Positions 47,171 through 58,180 of a stretch of DNA of 64,000 bases are shown here, piece by piece (the first letter of the stretch is position 1; every line of letters starts with the position of its first letter). The stretch is from Pleurodeles waltl (lineage: Eukaryota; Chordata; Amphibia; Caudata; Salamandridae). The DNA is taken from assembly GCF_031143425.1 (NCBI RefSeq), contig NC_090451.1, forward strand, positions 349,440,339 to 349,504,338, given 5' to 3'. A model generated the notes under the pieces. It did no database searches and was not told where the DNA came from. It saw only the letters and a list, made by a program, of their open reading frames with translations. The translations under genes were made by a program, and so were the position numbers.

Positions 47171-47869
47171 TATTATTAATTGGCAAGTCAAACATGAATT
47201 TTAGCAGAACTACCCTTCAATATCCAATAATGCGATGAGACACTAGTTTTCCGGATCATCAGTATCACTTTTTTTGCAAAGTGGATGAATAACATACTTT
47301 GGCAGGATGATGGATTTTGGCTTGCCTGGAGTACTTTGGTGAATAAAGTCAGTTTCAGTCTGTGGTCAAAACGAAGGACGTTGTCACCTTCAGGAATGGC
47401 CGTTGGAAGGCTACACAAGGACGCAGTTGGAAGCCATGTTTCCCTCGGGCACTTTATGTCCTCCTATCCTCTCCCAGCAGTAGGATCAATATGCCTTGAT
47501 GACGGGGAAGAGAGCAAGTGTTTGGAAGAGCTGCTTTAAGGTGTGACACCTGTTTTCCAGAAGGTGTGTGACAATGGGGGTTGCATGAATGGCAGAATAG
47601 ACTGAACAGAGAATAGTCACTTGCAAGTAATTAGGGAAACTTCTTCCAAAGAGGTTATCTAGCTAAGGTGTCAACTGCACATCGGTTCACTAATGTAAAT
47701 ACAATCCTTCTCAGCTGAAGGGCCGCAGATGACCATTGTGTTGGAGTGGGATGTACTTAAACCCTAACGCCCTACCCCACTTGCAGAGATTTGGCATAAT
47801 TGGGCTGAACCACACTACCTACTGGCATACAATCTGAGTGTGAATGATGCTAGCCCGAAAGGAAATCAG
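47171..47869. other. No gene recognised
   Basis: No domain or repeat could be identified on either strand. Confidence 0.4.
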
Positions 47870-48640
47870 CAAGAAGGTCAGCAAATCCCAGCAGGCCATG
47901 GGAGGAGGGCCAAGAACCTGCTGGACTCTACAAGGAGTTTATAAAGAAAGCAGCATGTTACAAGGTAAAGCATTTTGGAGTGAAGTGATGGCCTATGACA
48001 TCAAATCACAAGGAACCCAATCTTTAAAAGTAAAATAAGCAGAAGGTCCACCCCATGCAGCAACAAGAGTGGCATTGTCTCTTCTGTGGCAGAAACGCCG
48101 AGTATGATTGATGTCAGGTTAGAAAGGGTAGAGCAAGATGGCCAGGTACGTGCCCAAGGCAGAGGCAGGGATAAGGCACACTCAAGACTCCACAAATAGC
48201 CTATAAGGAGAGCAACTGATTACAAAGTAAAGTGCCCCAACTCAAATAGTATGGAGTGAGGCAGTGGCCAGCAATGTGAATTCATAAGAAAAAAAAGAGA
48301 AGTACTCACAAAAAGTAAAGTAAATTGAGATTTTAAAATACTAGTAGTCACTGCTCCACTTCACCACAATGCGTGCCACATCTTAAACTCTGCAGCTAGT
48401 CCATTTGCTTGCAGGGACGTGGCTGAGCAAAAAGGTCAAGCAAGCCCTTTTAGATCAAGAAGTAGAGGCCAGGCACCCTCTGAAGTTCGCAAGAAATCTG
48501 CAAATAAGGAAACTGATTACAAGGCCCTAAGTAAATACTTTGGTGCAAAATCGCACAAGGTACCACCAAATTAAAGTGAAGTAAAATAGAATCAGGCAAA
48601 GGTAAAGTAAACAAAATATTTAAAATAGCACCATTTCCCG
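47870..48640. repeat. About three diverged copies of a 260-290 bp repeat
   Basis: TTACAAGGTAAAG (47,956), GATTACAAAGTAAAG (48,218) and GATTACAAGGCCC (48,511) recur in similar surroundings (GGAGTGA, GTGGCC, AAAGTAAA). This suggests an old tandem triplication. Identity is low. Confidence 0.3.
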
Positions 48641-48789
48641 CACCACACTGCCGCAAAAAGTGCATCATTATGCGCTTGTCCTCATTCTTACATCTGCGAA
48701 GTAATATACAAACGTCTGACTTCTAAAACAAATAACAAATCAGGTTGATATTTCAATGGAGCAACTTCTTCCACCTATATCAATAAAAT

Positions 48790-49390
48790 ACATGGTGCAC
48801 AATGCAGCAGTTATCTTAGACACAAAGCTGTGACTGAATCTACAAGTGAACACCATCATCAAAAATGTGTGCTGTCATATTTCCATTCTCTGTGGAATTC
48901 TGCCATTACTAACCATGCCTCAAAAAATCCTAGAAGTGGTTATCTCATCAATGAACAGTGTAAAAGATTCTATGTACGTTCGCCTGTCATACAATGGATA
49001 AAATGTAAACAGTGAAAAACCATGCTGCCTAACTCATCCTTGCCTTGAGGTACACAGATATCTCTCTTGCTCTACCGGCCATAAATTAGAGCACAACTAA
49101 GTAATGTGCTTAATTCCAGACAAGGCTCACAATGGATGTGCACCATACAACCTTGTAAAGTTGATGATTTAGTACAGTCAAGCCAAATGTCAATGGTCAC
49201 CCTCTCAAATAGGATCTCCACCCATCAGGAGGGATATCGTTTTTTTGGGAGCAAAATATTTCCCTATAATGGGCTCTGACCTCTGTAACTCAGGACCTCA
49301 CCGCCACCACCTTGAACCAGAACTCCTGAGATTAGGAAAGAACTGAAGTTGCATCTGTTGGGGCATGCCTTTGGATTACATTAAGACTGA
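48790..49390 (+). mobile_element. L2/CR1-like LINE C-terminal remnant
   Basis: The plus strand reads AVILDTKL, then QVNTIIKN, then near the end GSDLCNSGPHRHHLEPELLR and KLHLLGHAFG. This follows the order of L2/CR1 C-termini (thumb start, then the WNSLP and LKTHLF region). It is strongly diverged. Confidence 0.45.
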
Positions 49391-49436
49391 TGGCTCAATT
49401 TAGTGCTGCATCACTAAAATCGAATATAACATGTTA

Positions 49437-50545
49437 TGTTATGCAGATTTGTAAAGTGCACTATCACCCGAGAGGGTATCCTGGTGCTGAACACGTGTGA
49501 CTTTAGCAAAATATAGGACCTAGTGGGACTGCTCAAAAAGTCAGGTCTTCCGCTTCTTGTGAAATTCAAGAAGTGAGAAAGAGCCGCTTAGTTGTAGCCG
49601 CAGGTCATTCCATGCTTTAAGAGCAATGTAGAAGAAGGCTTAACAGTTGGATCTGGTGCTCTGTATGCTTGGGATGGGTGCAAGCTGGAGCTCTGGCAAG
49701 TGGAGGTGTCTGGAAGGTTTATGAAAGTAGATGCGATTGTTGAGGTATGCTGGGACAGTGTTTTATAGCGCTTGACAGTGTGGGTGAAGAGTCTGAATTG
49801 TGTGAAAGAATGAAACAGTGGCAGCATTGTCTCGAATGGTGATGTCAAGTTTGCTGGTGATGATGATCCAGAGGATCTTGATGTGATTGGTAGGGATGAG
49901 TGTTAGCCTAACCGCTTCTGGCCATCAGGTAGAGTCCTATGGTGAAGTGCTCTCCCAGACGATCACAATTTCATCTTGTTGGTGCTCAGCGTCTGACAGT
50001 TGGTCTTCATCCAGTGGGCAATTTCAGTCATGCAAGCACTGAACTTGAGCCAGGTGCTTGTCATCTTTTCATGAGGAACAGAATGAATTGCATTTCTTCG
50101 GCATGGAAGAGGAAATTGCTGTTGAGAGAGTGGATGATGTATGCTAGAGGGATTGAAGAGGGTCATTCTCAGTGAGGTTCCTTGTGAAACTCCACAGAAG
50201 AGGTTCCAGACATCCAAGGTGCATGGTGCCATGCTGAAGACTGAGTCCTTCAGGTCAGGAAGGAGCAGATCCATTGGAGTGCTTGTCCTTGGACTCCAAT
50301 GTTGTGTAGGTGTTGGATGAGGTGGGAGACCCTGTTAAACACTGTGGACAGGTCCAGAAGGATAAGGACTTCAGTGTCTCCTCCATCCCAGTTCATGCAG
50401 ATATCATCCATAGTGGCAATGAGTGCAGTTTCCATGCTGTGGTTGAGTCTCAAACCAGACTGAGTGGTGTTGAGGAGTTGGTGGTCAATGAGGTATTCGG
50501 CAAGGCATCTGTTGATGATTTTCTCTAAGTTGAGGAGACTATTTT
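49437..50545 (-). mobile_element. L2/CR1-like LINE, third minus-strand copy
   Basis: The 3' end at about 49,437 is followed by an ATAACAT repeat. Minus-strand fragments include ETALIATMDDI, LILLDLSTVFN (motif A) and FCGVSQGTSLRMTLFN (motif B). Its 3' region (GAGGGTATCC...GAAGAAGGCTTAACAG) parallels copies A and B. It is broken by many mutations. Confidence 0.65.
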
Positions 50546-52378
50546 GTACCGCTACTTCTTTCTGTAACCACCCTCTCTGTCTCTTGCCCTGCTACATGAA
50601 GCATTTTTAGTCCAGCATAAAATTTTTTAAAAATACCAACCATAAGGTAAAGGAAATTTCACAAGTGGATTTTTCCTTTGAATTTAGCACTATCTCCAAA
50701 AATCTGAAGGTTTTTCATCACCACCCAAGACTAAACTAGGACCCGAATTGAAATCTAGAAAGCATTAAGAGTATACTCAGTTTAAGATCAAAGAAAGTTT
50801 TACAGGGTTTTTTAATTCTTAACTTCGCGGTAGGGCTGCTGTTTCACAAATGCCTCTCCCTTTAAGGTACTTTACTGAAGTTAGAAGCAGGTACTCATTT
50901 AGAATGCACACGTCCACACACAAAAGACTTTAATTTTAGGAAAAAAATCGAAAAATGGCACTTGAAATACAGGTACTATTTTGATCAACAAAGTTGTTTC
51001 TTGGGTCTGATTTCACATATGACACACGCTTCTTTAACAAATAATTTTCACCAGTATTAAAAGACGTAATTTTTTCTGTTTTCTGTCTAGCTCCAATTGC
51101 TTGTCCTCTTACAGTGCGGGATCCAGAGGGTCACACTGTCACCAGAAATTGAGTGATTGGATGAACCTGTTGTTGGAATCAGAACGGGGGAAAAAGTGAA
51201 GTAATAAACGGAAAAATAAAGAACGTTTTTACTGTTGGTGTGATATTAAAAGGTACCAGTATAATGCATAGGACTGACAGGCCAGCTTATGTAGACTAAA
51301 GTGCAACTGATTAGCTGTGCAGCGTTCCCCACCCCAACAATTAAGTCATATCCCTCCTTAGTACAGAGGTGTATTACTATCTCTGCTACCAGTGTACTTG
51401 AGGCCTTTAACTCGATGCCAAGAAATAACTGATGGATTGTACACGTCTTGTTTACAGTTCCAAGGTGCCCATCTTGTTAACAGTTCCAGGGCGCCCACCT
51501 TGTTTACAGTTCCAGGGTGTACATCTTGTTTACAGTTCCAGGGCCTCCATCTTGTTTTTGACTGAAGGCATTATTGCGCCCTTCTGTTCATCCCTGACAA
51601 GTATTTGTAGCAGTGCATTTTTACAAAAGCCCACAGCACAGTGATGTTTGAACTCATATTTTGACATGAAACGTAAAAATCATATAAAGGGAAGTTGCTA
51701 CCATCTCTGTTCTGCTCTGTACAGCAAGAGAGGAGTGAAAGTTGTCACTGTGCACTTGAAAACAAGTATTAAGCAAGCCTGAAGCTACCTTCGGGTGATC
51801 ACAAATGAGTAGCAGACCTTCTGAAGCATAGGTCACCAATATAGGTTTAGGGACTGCAGTCACACCAGAATGTTAGGAGATCACATAGAATAAAGTTACA
51901 TGCAATTAAATTAAATTAACCTAATTTGTATGGTTAGTGGTTGTCATATAGATATGGCATGGATACCGATATCATCTGCACATATTGGAGACCCCTGTTT
52001 CAAAGAGTTCACTAAAGACACAGTCAGTTCCTAATTTGAGCAAGTGGTTTCTGGTGCTCTGCATCAGCATTTAATTTTCATCACCGCTACTTATGACAGT
52101 TTGCCACATGATGGCGTTGTCTATCTAATTTAGAGATGAGCACAACAGTTGAATATTACTACACTGTACATTAAAATGACTAATACCTGCCCCCCCAAGC
52201 CATTCTTATAGCTTTGGAGGTCTAGAATAGTCTGAATTGTCACACTTGTAAACGTGTGATGGTTAGTAGTTGTAATGGTACTGTCATTGGCAGCTCTGAC
52301 AGAGGAAATGGGTTGGGCAAGCTGCGGTCTCCTCCTGACGAGAGCCCTGGCACTTACATTTTTTATTTTTTTACAAAT
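50546..52378. other. No gene recognised; contains a 26-bp tandem repeat
   Basis: Otherwise featureless AT-rich sequence on both strands. Confidence 0.45.
51447..51556. repeat. 26-bp tandem repeat, four copies
   Basis: CTTGTTTACAGTTCCAGGGC followed by GCCCAT, repeated at 51,447, 51,473, 51,499 and 51,525 with a few substitutions, then a partial unit. Confidence 0.85.
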
Positions 52379-52393
52379 TAAGCACTGGACCCA
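52379..52393. repeat. 15-bp direct repeat, left target-site duplication
   Basis: TAAGCACTGGACCCA, identical to 55,306-55,320. It flanks the palindromic element exactly. Confidence 0.75.
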
Positions 52394-53440
52394 GAATAAT
52401 GTCCAATGCACACGTATATGTTAAATAATTGCAGTCCACAGGTCCATAGATGAAAAGTTATTGTGTGTTTAATGTAGCTTCCTTCTCCAAACACATCCAA
52501 AGCAGCCAACACGTGTTTCGTCACGCGACCAGTCCTCGCATTGACTTCATCAAGGCTGCAATTGATAAATAAAATTGCCTATATAATAACAAACAACAAA
52601 TAGTCAATGAATATAAAATATACAATGATAATACCCAGTGCTCACATAATAGTGCTCACGATCCACTAGTGTGATGAAAAAAATGTGAAGAAAAAAATGG
52701 TGGTTAATACACCCATTAGTGATATTAACAGACAAAAAAAACATTAATCCAGAATATTGTTCACATGCTGAATCTGTGAAACAATGGCACCCCCTACACC
52801 AGATTGCTACAAATCTTTTAAGTGTGAAGTTAAGACAAATACAAACAAAAATTCAATCTTTGTGAACTTGCCTCCACTGATTGAGTCAATTTGAAAAAAA
52901 CCCTTGTTGCCAAAATTTCCAAAAGAATCAATTCACCGATCTCTTGCAAAAACTATCTGGTACATGGTCATTGAAAGTCCAGTAAAGGCCATACCAAAAT
53001 TTTAATAAATACGAACTACATCACAATCTAAAGATATAAAACTCAAAGAAATATTTGTGCACTTTAATAAATTACAGGAATAATGCCAAACATATAAACA
53101 TTTCCCATTGCACCAAAAAGAAAATACCACGGAAACAATTGACAAATAATACAATATCCAAAATAAGCACAAAATGTAGAGCAAGACACCCTACCAATAG
53201 CACAACATTCACTAAAACATTTCATTTAGGCCAATAATAAAACTGTAACTAAAATCTGAATCATATCAATAATATAAGTAACTTACTAAACAGTATATCA
53301 GAAAACCTAAAGAGCTCCATCAAAAACAAATATTCGCATAATAACCAAAAATCAAACAAACTATAATAACTCACTTACCCCCAAAGCCGATAACAATACA
53401 TCACATCCAAAAATTCAACAGCGTGTACGCTACTAGATCC
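52394..53440 (-). repeat. Left inverted arm
   Basis: Reverse complement of 54,083-55,157. The motif pairs 52,502-52,559 and 54,990-55,047 are exactly symmetric about 53,774.5. The inner ends (53,431 and 54,092) are offset by about 13 bp of symmetry centre, from small indels. Confidence 0.9.
52502..52559 (-). ncRNA. Hammerhead-ribozyme-like motif, left arm
   Basis: Minus strand, 58 nt. Stem I is GCAGCC paired with GGCTGC (6 of 6). Between them come TTGATGA, a stem II candidate (GTC with GAC and GCG with CGC), GAAAC, a four-base loop ACGT, then GTT, a permitted cleavage triplet. Departures from the consensus: CTGATGA is replaced by CTTGATGA, and an extra A precedes stem II. Activity is therefore doubtful. 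Confidence 0.4.
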
Positions 53441-53467
53441 ATTAAAACGCACTCTGTTTACAATTTT

Positions 53468-53649
53468 GATTACTGTATTCTAGACAATTGCGTATATCTC
53501 TAGATGGTGAATTGTGAATTTCAACAATGGCCGATATCTATCATCACTAGTCCGCTTTACGTTTTTTCGCTCTTTTCGTGCAGTGGAACTATAATAATTG
53601 CGGACATGTCTATTTACGTAGTCCGTTTTTTAATTTGTTGCCTCCTCAC
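53468..53649 (+). repeat. Central direct repeat, copy 1
   Basis: Starts GATTACTGTATTCTAGA and contains TCATCACTAGTCCG. It matches 53,864-54,044 at a 396-bp offset. Confidence 0.8.
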
Positions 53650-53863
53650 AACATTTAGGTTTGTTTTTCCGTTATTTTGTGGTTGTAGTCTGTTTATTTT
53701 ATTTAGGTGTATACTAACACATTTGTTTCATGTGAGATTTATGTTTTATTGATCCTTTTGTGCTTCCCTTACATTAAAATGTATTGGTTCGGATGAATTT
53801 TATTTTTCAAGTATTATTACTAATTTACTAATTTACTTTGACCAGTTTGTCTGGTTTTAATTC

Positions 53864-54044
53864 GATTTCTGTATTCTAGATAATTATGTACGCGTCTAGA
53901 TGGTTAATTGGGAACTTCAATAATGGCGCATATTGATCATCATTAGTCCGGTTTCGGTTTTCGTTCCTCGCGTATAGTGGAACTACAATAATGGCGGACA
54001 CTTTCCACTTACGCAGTCCGCTTTCTAGTTTGCCTCATCCTCAC
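53864..54044 (+). repeat. Central direct repeat, copy 2
   Basis: Starts GATTTCTGTATTCTAGA and contains TCATCATTAGTCCG. Both copies end in TCCTCAC. This resembles the duplicated terminal repeats seen in Penelope-like elements. Confidence 0.8.
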
Positions 54045-54082
54045 GTATAAGTGGATTACATGGGGGGTGAGTGCAGTTTCAT

Positions 54083-55157
54083 GGATCTAGTAGCGTACAC
54101 GCTGTTGAATTTTGGGATGTGATGTATTGTTATCGGCTTTGGGGGTAAGTGAGTTATTATACTTTGTTTGATTTTTGGTTATTATGCAAATATTTGTTTT
54201 CGATGGAGCTCTTTAGGTTTTCTGATATACTGTTTAGTAAGTTACTTATATTATTGTTACGATTCATATTTTAGTTACAGTTTTATTATTGGCCTAAATG
54301 AAATGTTTAATTGAATGTCAGGCTATAGGTAGGGTGTCTTGCTCTACATTTTGGGCTTAATTTGGATATTGTATTACTTGTCAATTGTTTCCGTGGTATT
54401 TTCTTTTTGGTGCAATGGGAAATGTTTATACGTCTGGCATTATTCCTGTAATTTATTAAAGTGCACAAATATTTATTTGAGTTTTATTTGTTTAGATTGT
54501 GATGTAGTTCGTATTTATTTAAATTTTGGTATGGCCTTTAGGTAATTACTGGACTTCCAATGACCATCTACCAGATAGTTTTTGCAAGAGATCGGTGAAT
54601 TGATTCTTTTGGAAATTTTGGCAACAAGGGTTTTTTTCAAATTGACTCAATCAGTGGAGGCAAGTTCACAAAGTTTGAATTTTTGTTTGGCTTAACTTCA
54701 CACTTAAAAGATTTGTAGCAATCTGGTGTAGGGGGTGCCATTGTTTCACAGATTCAGCACGTGAACAATATTCTGGTATAATGTTTTTTTTGTCTATAAA
54801 TATTACTTGGTATTACTAATGGGTGTATTCCCCACCATTTTTTTCTTCACAGTTTTCTCTTCACATTTTTTTCATCATACTAGTGGATCGTGAGCACTAT
54901 TATGTTAGCACTGGGTATTATCATTGTATATTTTATATTCATTGATTATTTGTTGTTTGATATTATATAGGCAATTTTATTTATCAATTGCAGACTTGAT
55001 GAAGTCAATGCGAGGATTGGTCGCGTGACGAAACACGTATTGGCTGCTTTGGATGTGTTTGGAGAAGGAAACTACATTAAATACACAATAACTTTTCATC
55101 TATGGACCTGTGGACTGCAATTATTTAACAAATACGTGTGCCTTGGACATTATTCTG
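54083..55157 (+). repeat. Right inverted arm
   Basis: Partner of the left arm; see the element entry. It continues at 55,158 into about 150 bp of unique sequence that ends at the right direct repeat. Confidence 0.9.
54990..55047 (+). ncRNA. Hammerhead-ribozyme-like motif, right arm
   Basis: Inverted counterpart of the left motif. Stem I is GCAGAC with GGCTGC (one mismatch) and the triplet position reads ATT, so this copy is more decayed than the left one. Confidence 0.3.
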
Positions 55158-55305
55158 TTTTGTTTTCCTTGTGGACATTTTTGGGGGAGTGGGGTGTTTT
55201 CTTCCCCTCCAGGAGCACTGTAATTTAATAATTGGAGATTGTTACTTGGGAGGGATATTCGTTAGTGCTGCTCCTTATTTGTATAACACCCGCTTTGTTT
55301 GTTTA

Positions 55306-55320
55306 TAAGCACTGGACCCA
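55306..55320. repeat. 15-bp direct repeat, right target-site duplication
   Basis: TAAGCACTGGACCCA, identical to 52,379-52,393. Confidence 0.75.
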
Positions 55321-57686
55321 ATTACAATCTTTGCAAGAAAAATCTCTGCTGAGAGAACCTAGATAAAAGATTTCCCTGCAGACTAATATGGGGTCTGTTT
55401 CTTGCTGACAATGAACTCCTTTCAAATATCTTCCATGACATTTAAATAAAATATAGCTTTTCAAGTGTGAACCCACTATCAATTTTCTTAACTCGAGTAA
55501 TATGTTGACATTGTTTATTATATTTTACAGAGGCTGATAGCCTCGTAGCCTACGATGTATATTTGTCCTGAGTTTTATCCTAATTTACTGTATCTCCGCT
55601 GAAAGCTACAGCCACACATTTAAGATACTAAGTTTTTAATTGATAATTTAAGCAAAAACTACTCTTTACAAGAGTGTATAAATATTTGTCAACTGGAAAG
55701 ATATTTCTTACAAAATTGTTCACAAATGTAATTACATCCTGCTACATCGTATGTAATAACTTCTGTAGACAACACGTGTCACATTATCATAAAGATGTTA
55801 CCTTTATTACTATGAAAAATTGCCTCCCTTTGGCATATATTCTGACTTAACATAATATAAAGCAATGGATATGTATTCATAGTCACAGAAATAGACGAGC
55901 AGATGTTTGCATCAATTGCATTGATTACAATATATGCAAACAATGGTCTAATTTTTGTAAATTAACAACTAAGCAAAATCAGTTTGCTATTTTCCTTAAT
56001 GAAAATCAGAAAAGGTTGATATGGAAGATTTTTTGTAATATTGTGATGTTGTCACAGAGTCATTCTTGTGGTTAGATTTTATATCGTTTGTACACATTTC
56101 CACCAACAGTAACGTTCTTTGTTCTTCCGATGTTGTCGATATACAGTAGCTTGCAATATGTTCATGCTAAAATTTCTCTCAAAATGTGTTTCTAAATAAG
56201 CATGCTGCAAACAACTGCATAGACACTCCAACCATTCCACATGTTAGGATACAAACTAGAAAGCAGCATTGGCAATACTAACACACCTGACTTGCCTGGC
56301 ATACATACATAAGACACATGATGATACTAGTACTCTGTGCATGCAAAATAGTGGTGCAGAAACTGTGGCTGCTTCACTTGCGACATAGTGGTGTCAATTA
56401 CACCATTTCAATATCAGCAATATGTTGTATATGTCTGTAGCCAGACACTAAAATGCCCAGAAAGACTCACAACGGCTGCTATAGTATATTAGTGTCACCA
56501 ACCAGAGGGCACAGCCTTATTTGTTGTGCAGAGTGAAAGTCACATTTGGTTGGGGACAAAACAAAGTACAGGATACCGGCCAATAAGTGAAAAATTCCTA
56601 GTGTCCTTAAGTGAGTTACCCTCCTAAGAGCGACACACAAATGTATGTAACATGACTGAACTCTAAAGTCATGCAGGACATATTGCTTCAGTTGTGTGGC
56701 TGTAGCTTGCAGTATAGATGGGGACATGTAGAAAAGTATATTGTGTTCAAATATTTCCCAAAGTGGAATTTTATTTTCATTTTGCAGCACAAGCTGCATT
56801 TTAAACTGCTACATCTAACATTAACTTGAAGACCTAGACTTATCAAAAGCAGAGAGCCCAAAGGGTTTGTGTGCAAATCATTATTAAACCTCCCTGACTT
56901 GTAAAACCATCAGTTTATTCAAGGTGTGGCTTGGCTCTATTCTCTCATTTATAGTGCTACAAGGAAATAAAATAACTCTGTCCTATTGCTTAATGAATAT
57001 TTACTTCTTGTGGGTCTTGTTGAGTTCCTATGCCATGAAACATGTAAGAACTTCAGGATGTGTAATTTATATTAACGAAGAAAAGCTTTTACAATAAATG
57101 TGCATTTTCTCTTCGCACCTCACTGCAGCACTTTTACCAGTGCAAAGACAGCCTACAATAAAACTTGATAGTAGAGTGCGGGGAAAACCATGCGCCCAAT
57201 CCAAATCCTACATAATGCTTGAAACAATTGCTGCTTGTTGCCATCTTCCCACCTCCACCCCAACAACGGATGCATGCTACTCAAATGATAAAGGGTGACT
57301 GCCAATGTGGATCTTAAATCACATGGTTTATGAGAGCTAGTACTAATAACCTCAGCAGACACGTGGGGTCTATCACCCACAGGGTTTCGTTGGTGGTGGT
57401 GAGCACTTTCAACCAGATACAAAACTTAGTAGTAACTTTCACAGATTATGAAAGTCACCCAGCTCTTGCTTACATGAGCTGGGCTTCTCAACTGAGCAAA
57501 AAAAAAAACAAAGCCAGCTCTGCCAAGAACTGAAAGGTGCCAAAGTGACTCTGTCAAATTATCAAATTAGTGGACTTGTATTTATCTCCCTCAACAACGC
57601 TTTTTAATATAAGTGACTAGACAAGGCAATTTTTCTTGAAGGTAGCCTAGAACATAAAACTATTCAATCTCTCTGATTCCAAAGAC
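55321..57686. other. No exon or repeat recognised
   Basis: AT-rich, probably intron upstream of the slc7a10-like exon. The preceding transporter exon was looked for and not found here. Confidence 0.45.
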
Positions 57687-57689
57687 TTA

Positions 57690-57879
57690 GGTGGTTATTC
57701 TAACTTTGGAGGAGGTGTTAATCCGTCCCAAAAGTGACGGAAAAGTGACGGATTTACCACCAGCCGTATTACGAGTCCATTATATCCTATGGAACTCGTA
57801 ATACGGCTGGTGGTATATCCGTCACTTTACCGTCACTTTTGGGACGGATTAACACTCCTCCAAAGTTAGAATAACCCCC
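57690..57879. mobile_element. 190-bp Harbinger-type foldback MITE
   Basis: The whole element is an inverted repeat around about 57,784, with arms of roughly 86 bp differing by few bases. The ends GGTGGTTATTCTAACTTTGG and GGGGGTTATTCTAACTTTGG are inverted. It is flanked by TTA on both sides (57,687-57,689 and 57,880-57,882), the canonical Harbinger target duplication. Its terminus agrees with the right terminus of the 13 kb Harbinger at 18 of 23 positions. There is no coding capacity. Confidence 0.9.
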
Positions 57880-58030
57880 TTAGTAACTGTCCACTCACAA
57901 GGGCTGACAGAAACGACAACAGCATCACAATCAAAGCACCTAACTTGTCATTCAATATATCTTTGTATGCTTCTGATGATCATTCATGCCATGTCATTGA
58001 CCAGATCCTTCTGAATTATTTTTGTTCTAG

Positions 58031-58180
58031 TGTGGCACCACCATTGTAATCATGCTCGTGGGTGACACATACACACTAATCAATTATGTGTCTTTCATTA
58101 ACTACCTCTGCTATGGAGTGACGATCATGGGCTTGATTGTGCTACGTTTCAGGAAGCCAAACCTGTACCGCCCTATAAAG
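58031..58180 (+). CDS. slc7a10: slc7a10-like (Asc-1) amino acid transporter, internal exon
   Basis: A 150-bp phase-0 exon between the acceptor TTGTTCTAG and donor GTAAGC. It encodes 50 residues including GDTYTLINYVSFINYLCYGV and ending in LYRPIK. Asc-1 is a sodium-independent exchanger of small neutral amino acids, including D-serine, that works with the SLC3A2 heavy chain at the plasma membrane. SFINYLCYGVTI fits SLC7A10; the related SLC7A8 has GFINYLFYGVTV. The segment is a late transmembrane helix and the loop that follows. The frame is perfect and the sequence highly conserved, so the gene is functional. Other exons lie outside the window, apart from the one at 63,597. Confidence 0.85.

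Larger units (their letters stand above)
52394..55305 (+). mobile_element. 2.9 kb palindromic element, probable Penelope-like retroelement
   Basis: Two inverted arms, 52,394-53,440 and 54,083-55,157, are near-identical reverse complements around a roughly 640-bp centre. A further 150 bp of unique sequence lies on the right. The ends are bounded by a 15-bp direct repeat, as left by target-primed insertion. No open frame of note is present, so the element is non-autonomous. Each arm has a hammerhead-like motif, and the centre contains a 182-bp direct duplication. Penelope-like elements are known for terminal hammerhead motifs and for rearranged, partly inverted copies, hence the assignment, which is an inference. 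Confidence 0.6.

Noticed and set aside
52394..55305. Twin-priming inversion of a LINE as the cause of the palindrome
   Set aside because: Twin priming inverts a different part of the element. Here the two arms are copies of the same sequence.
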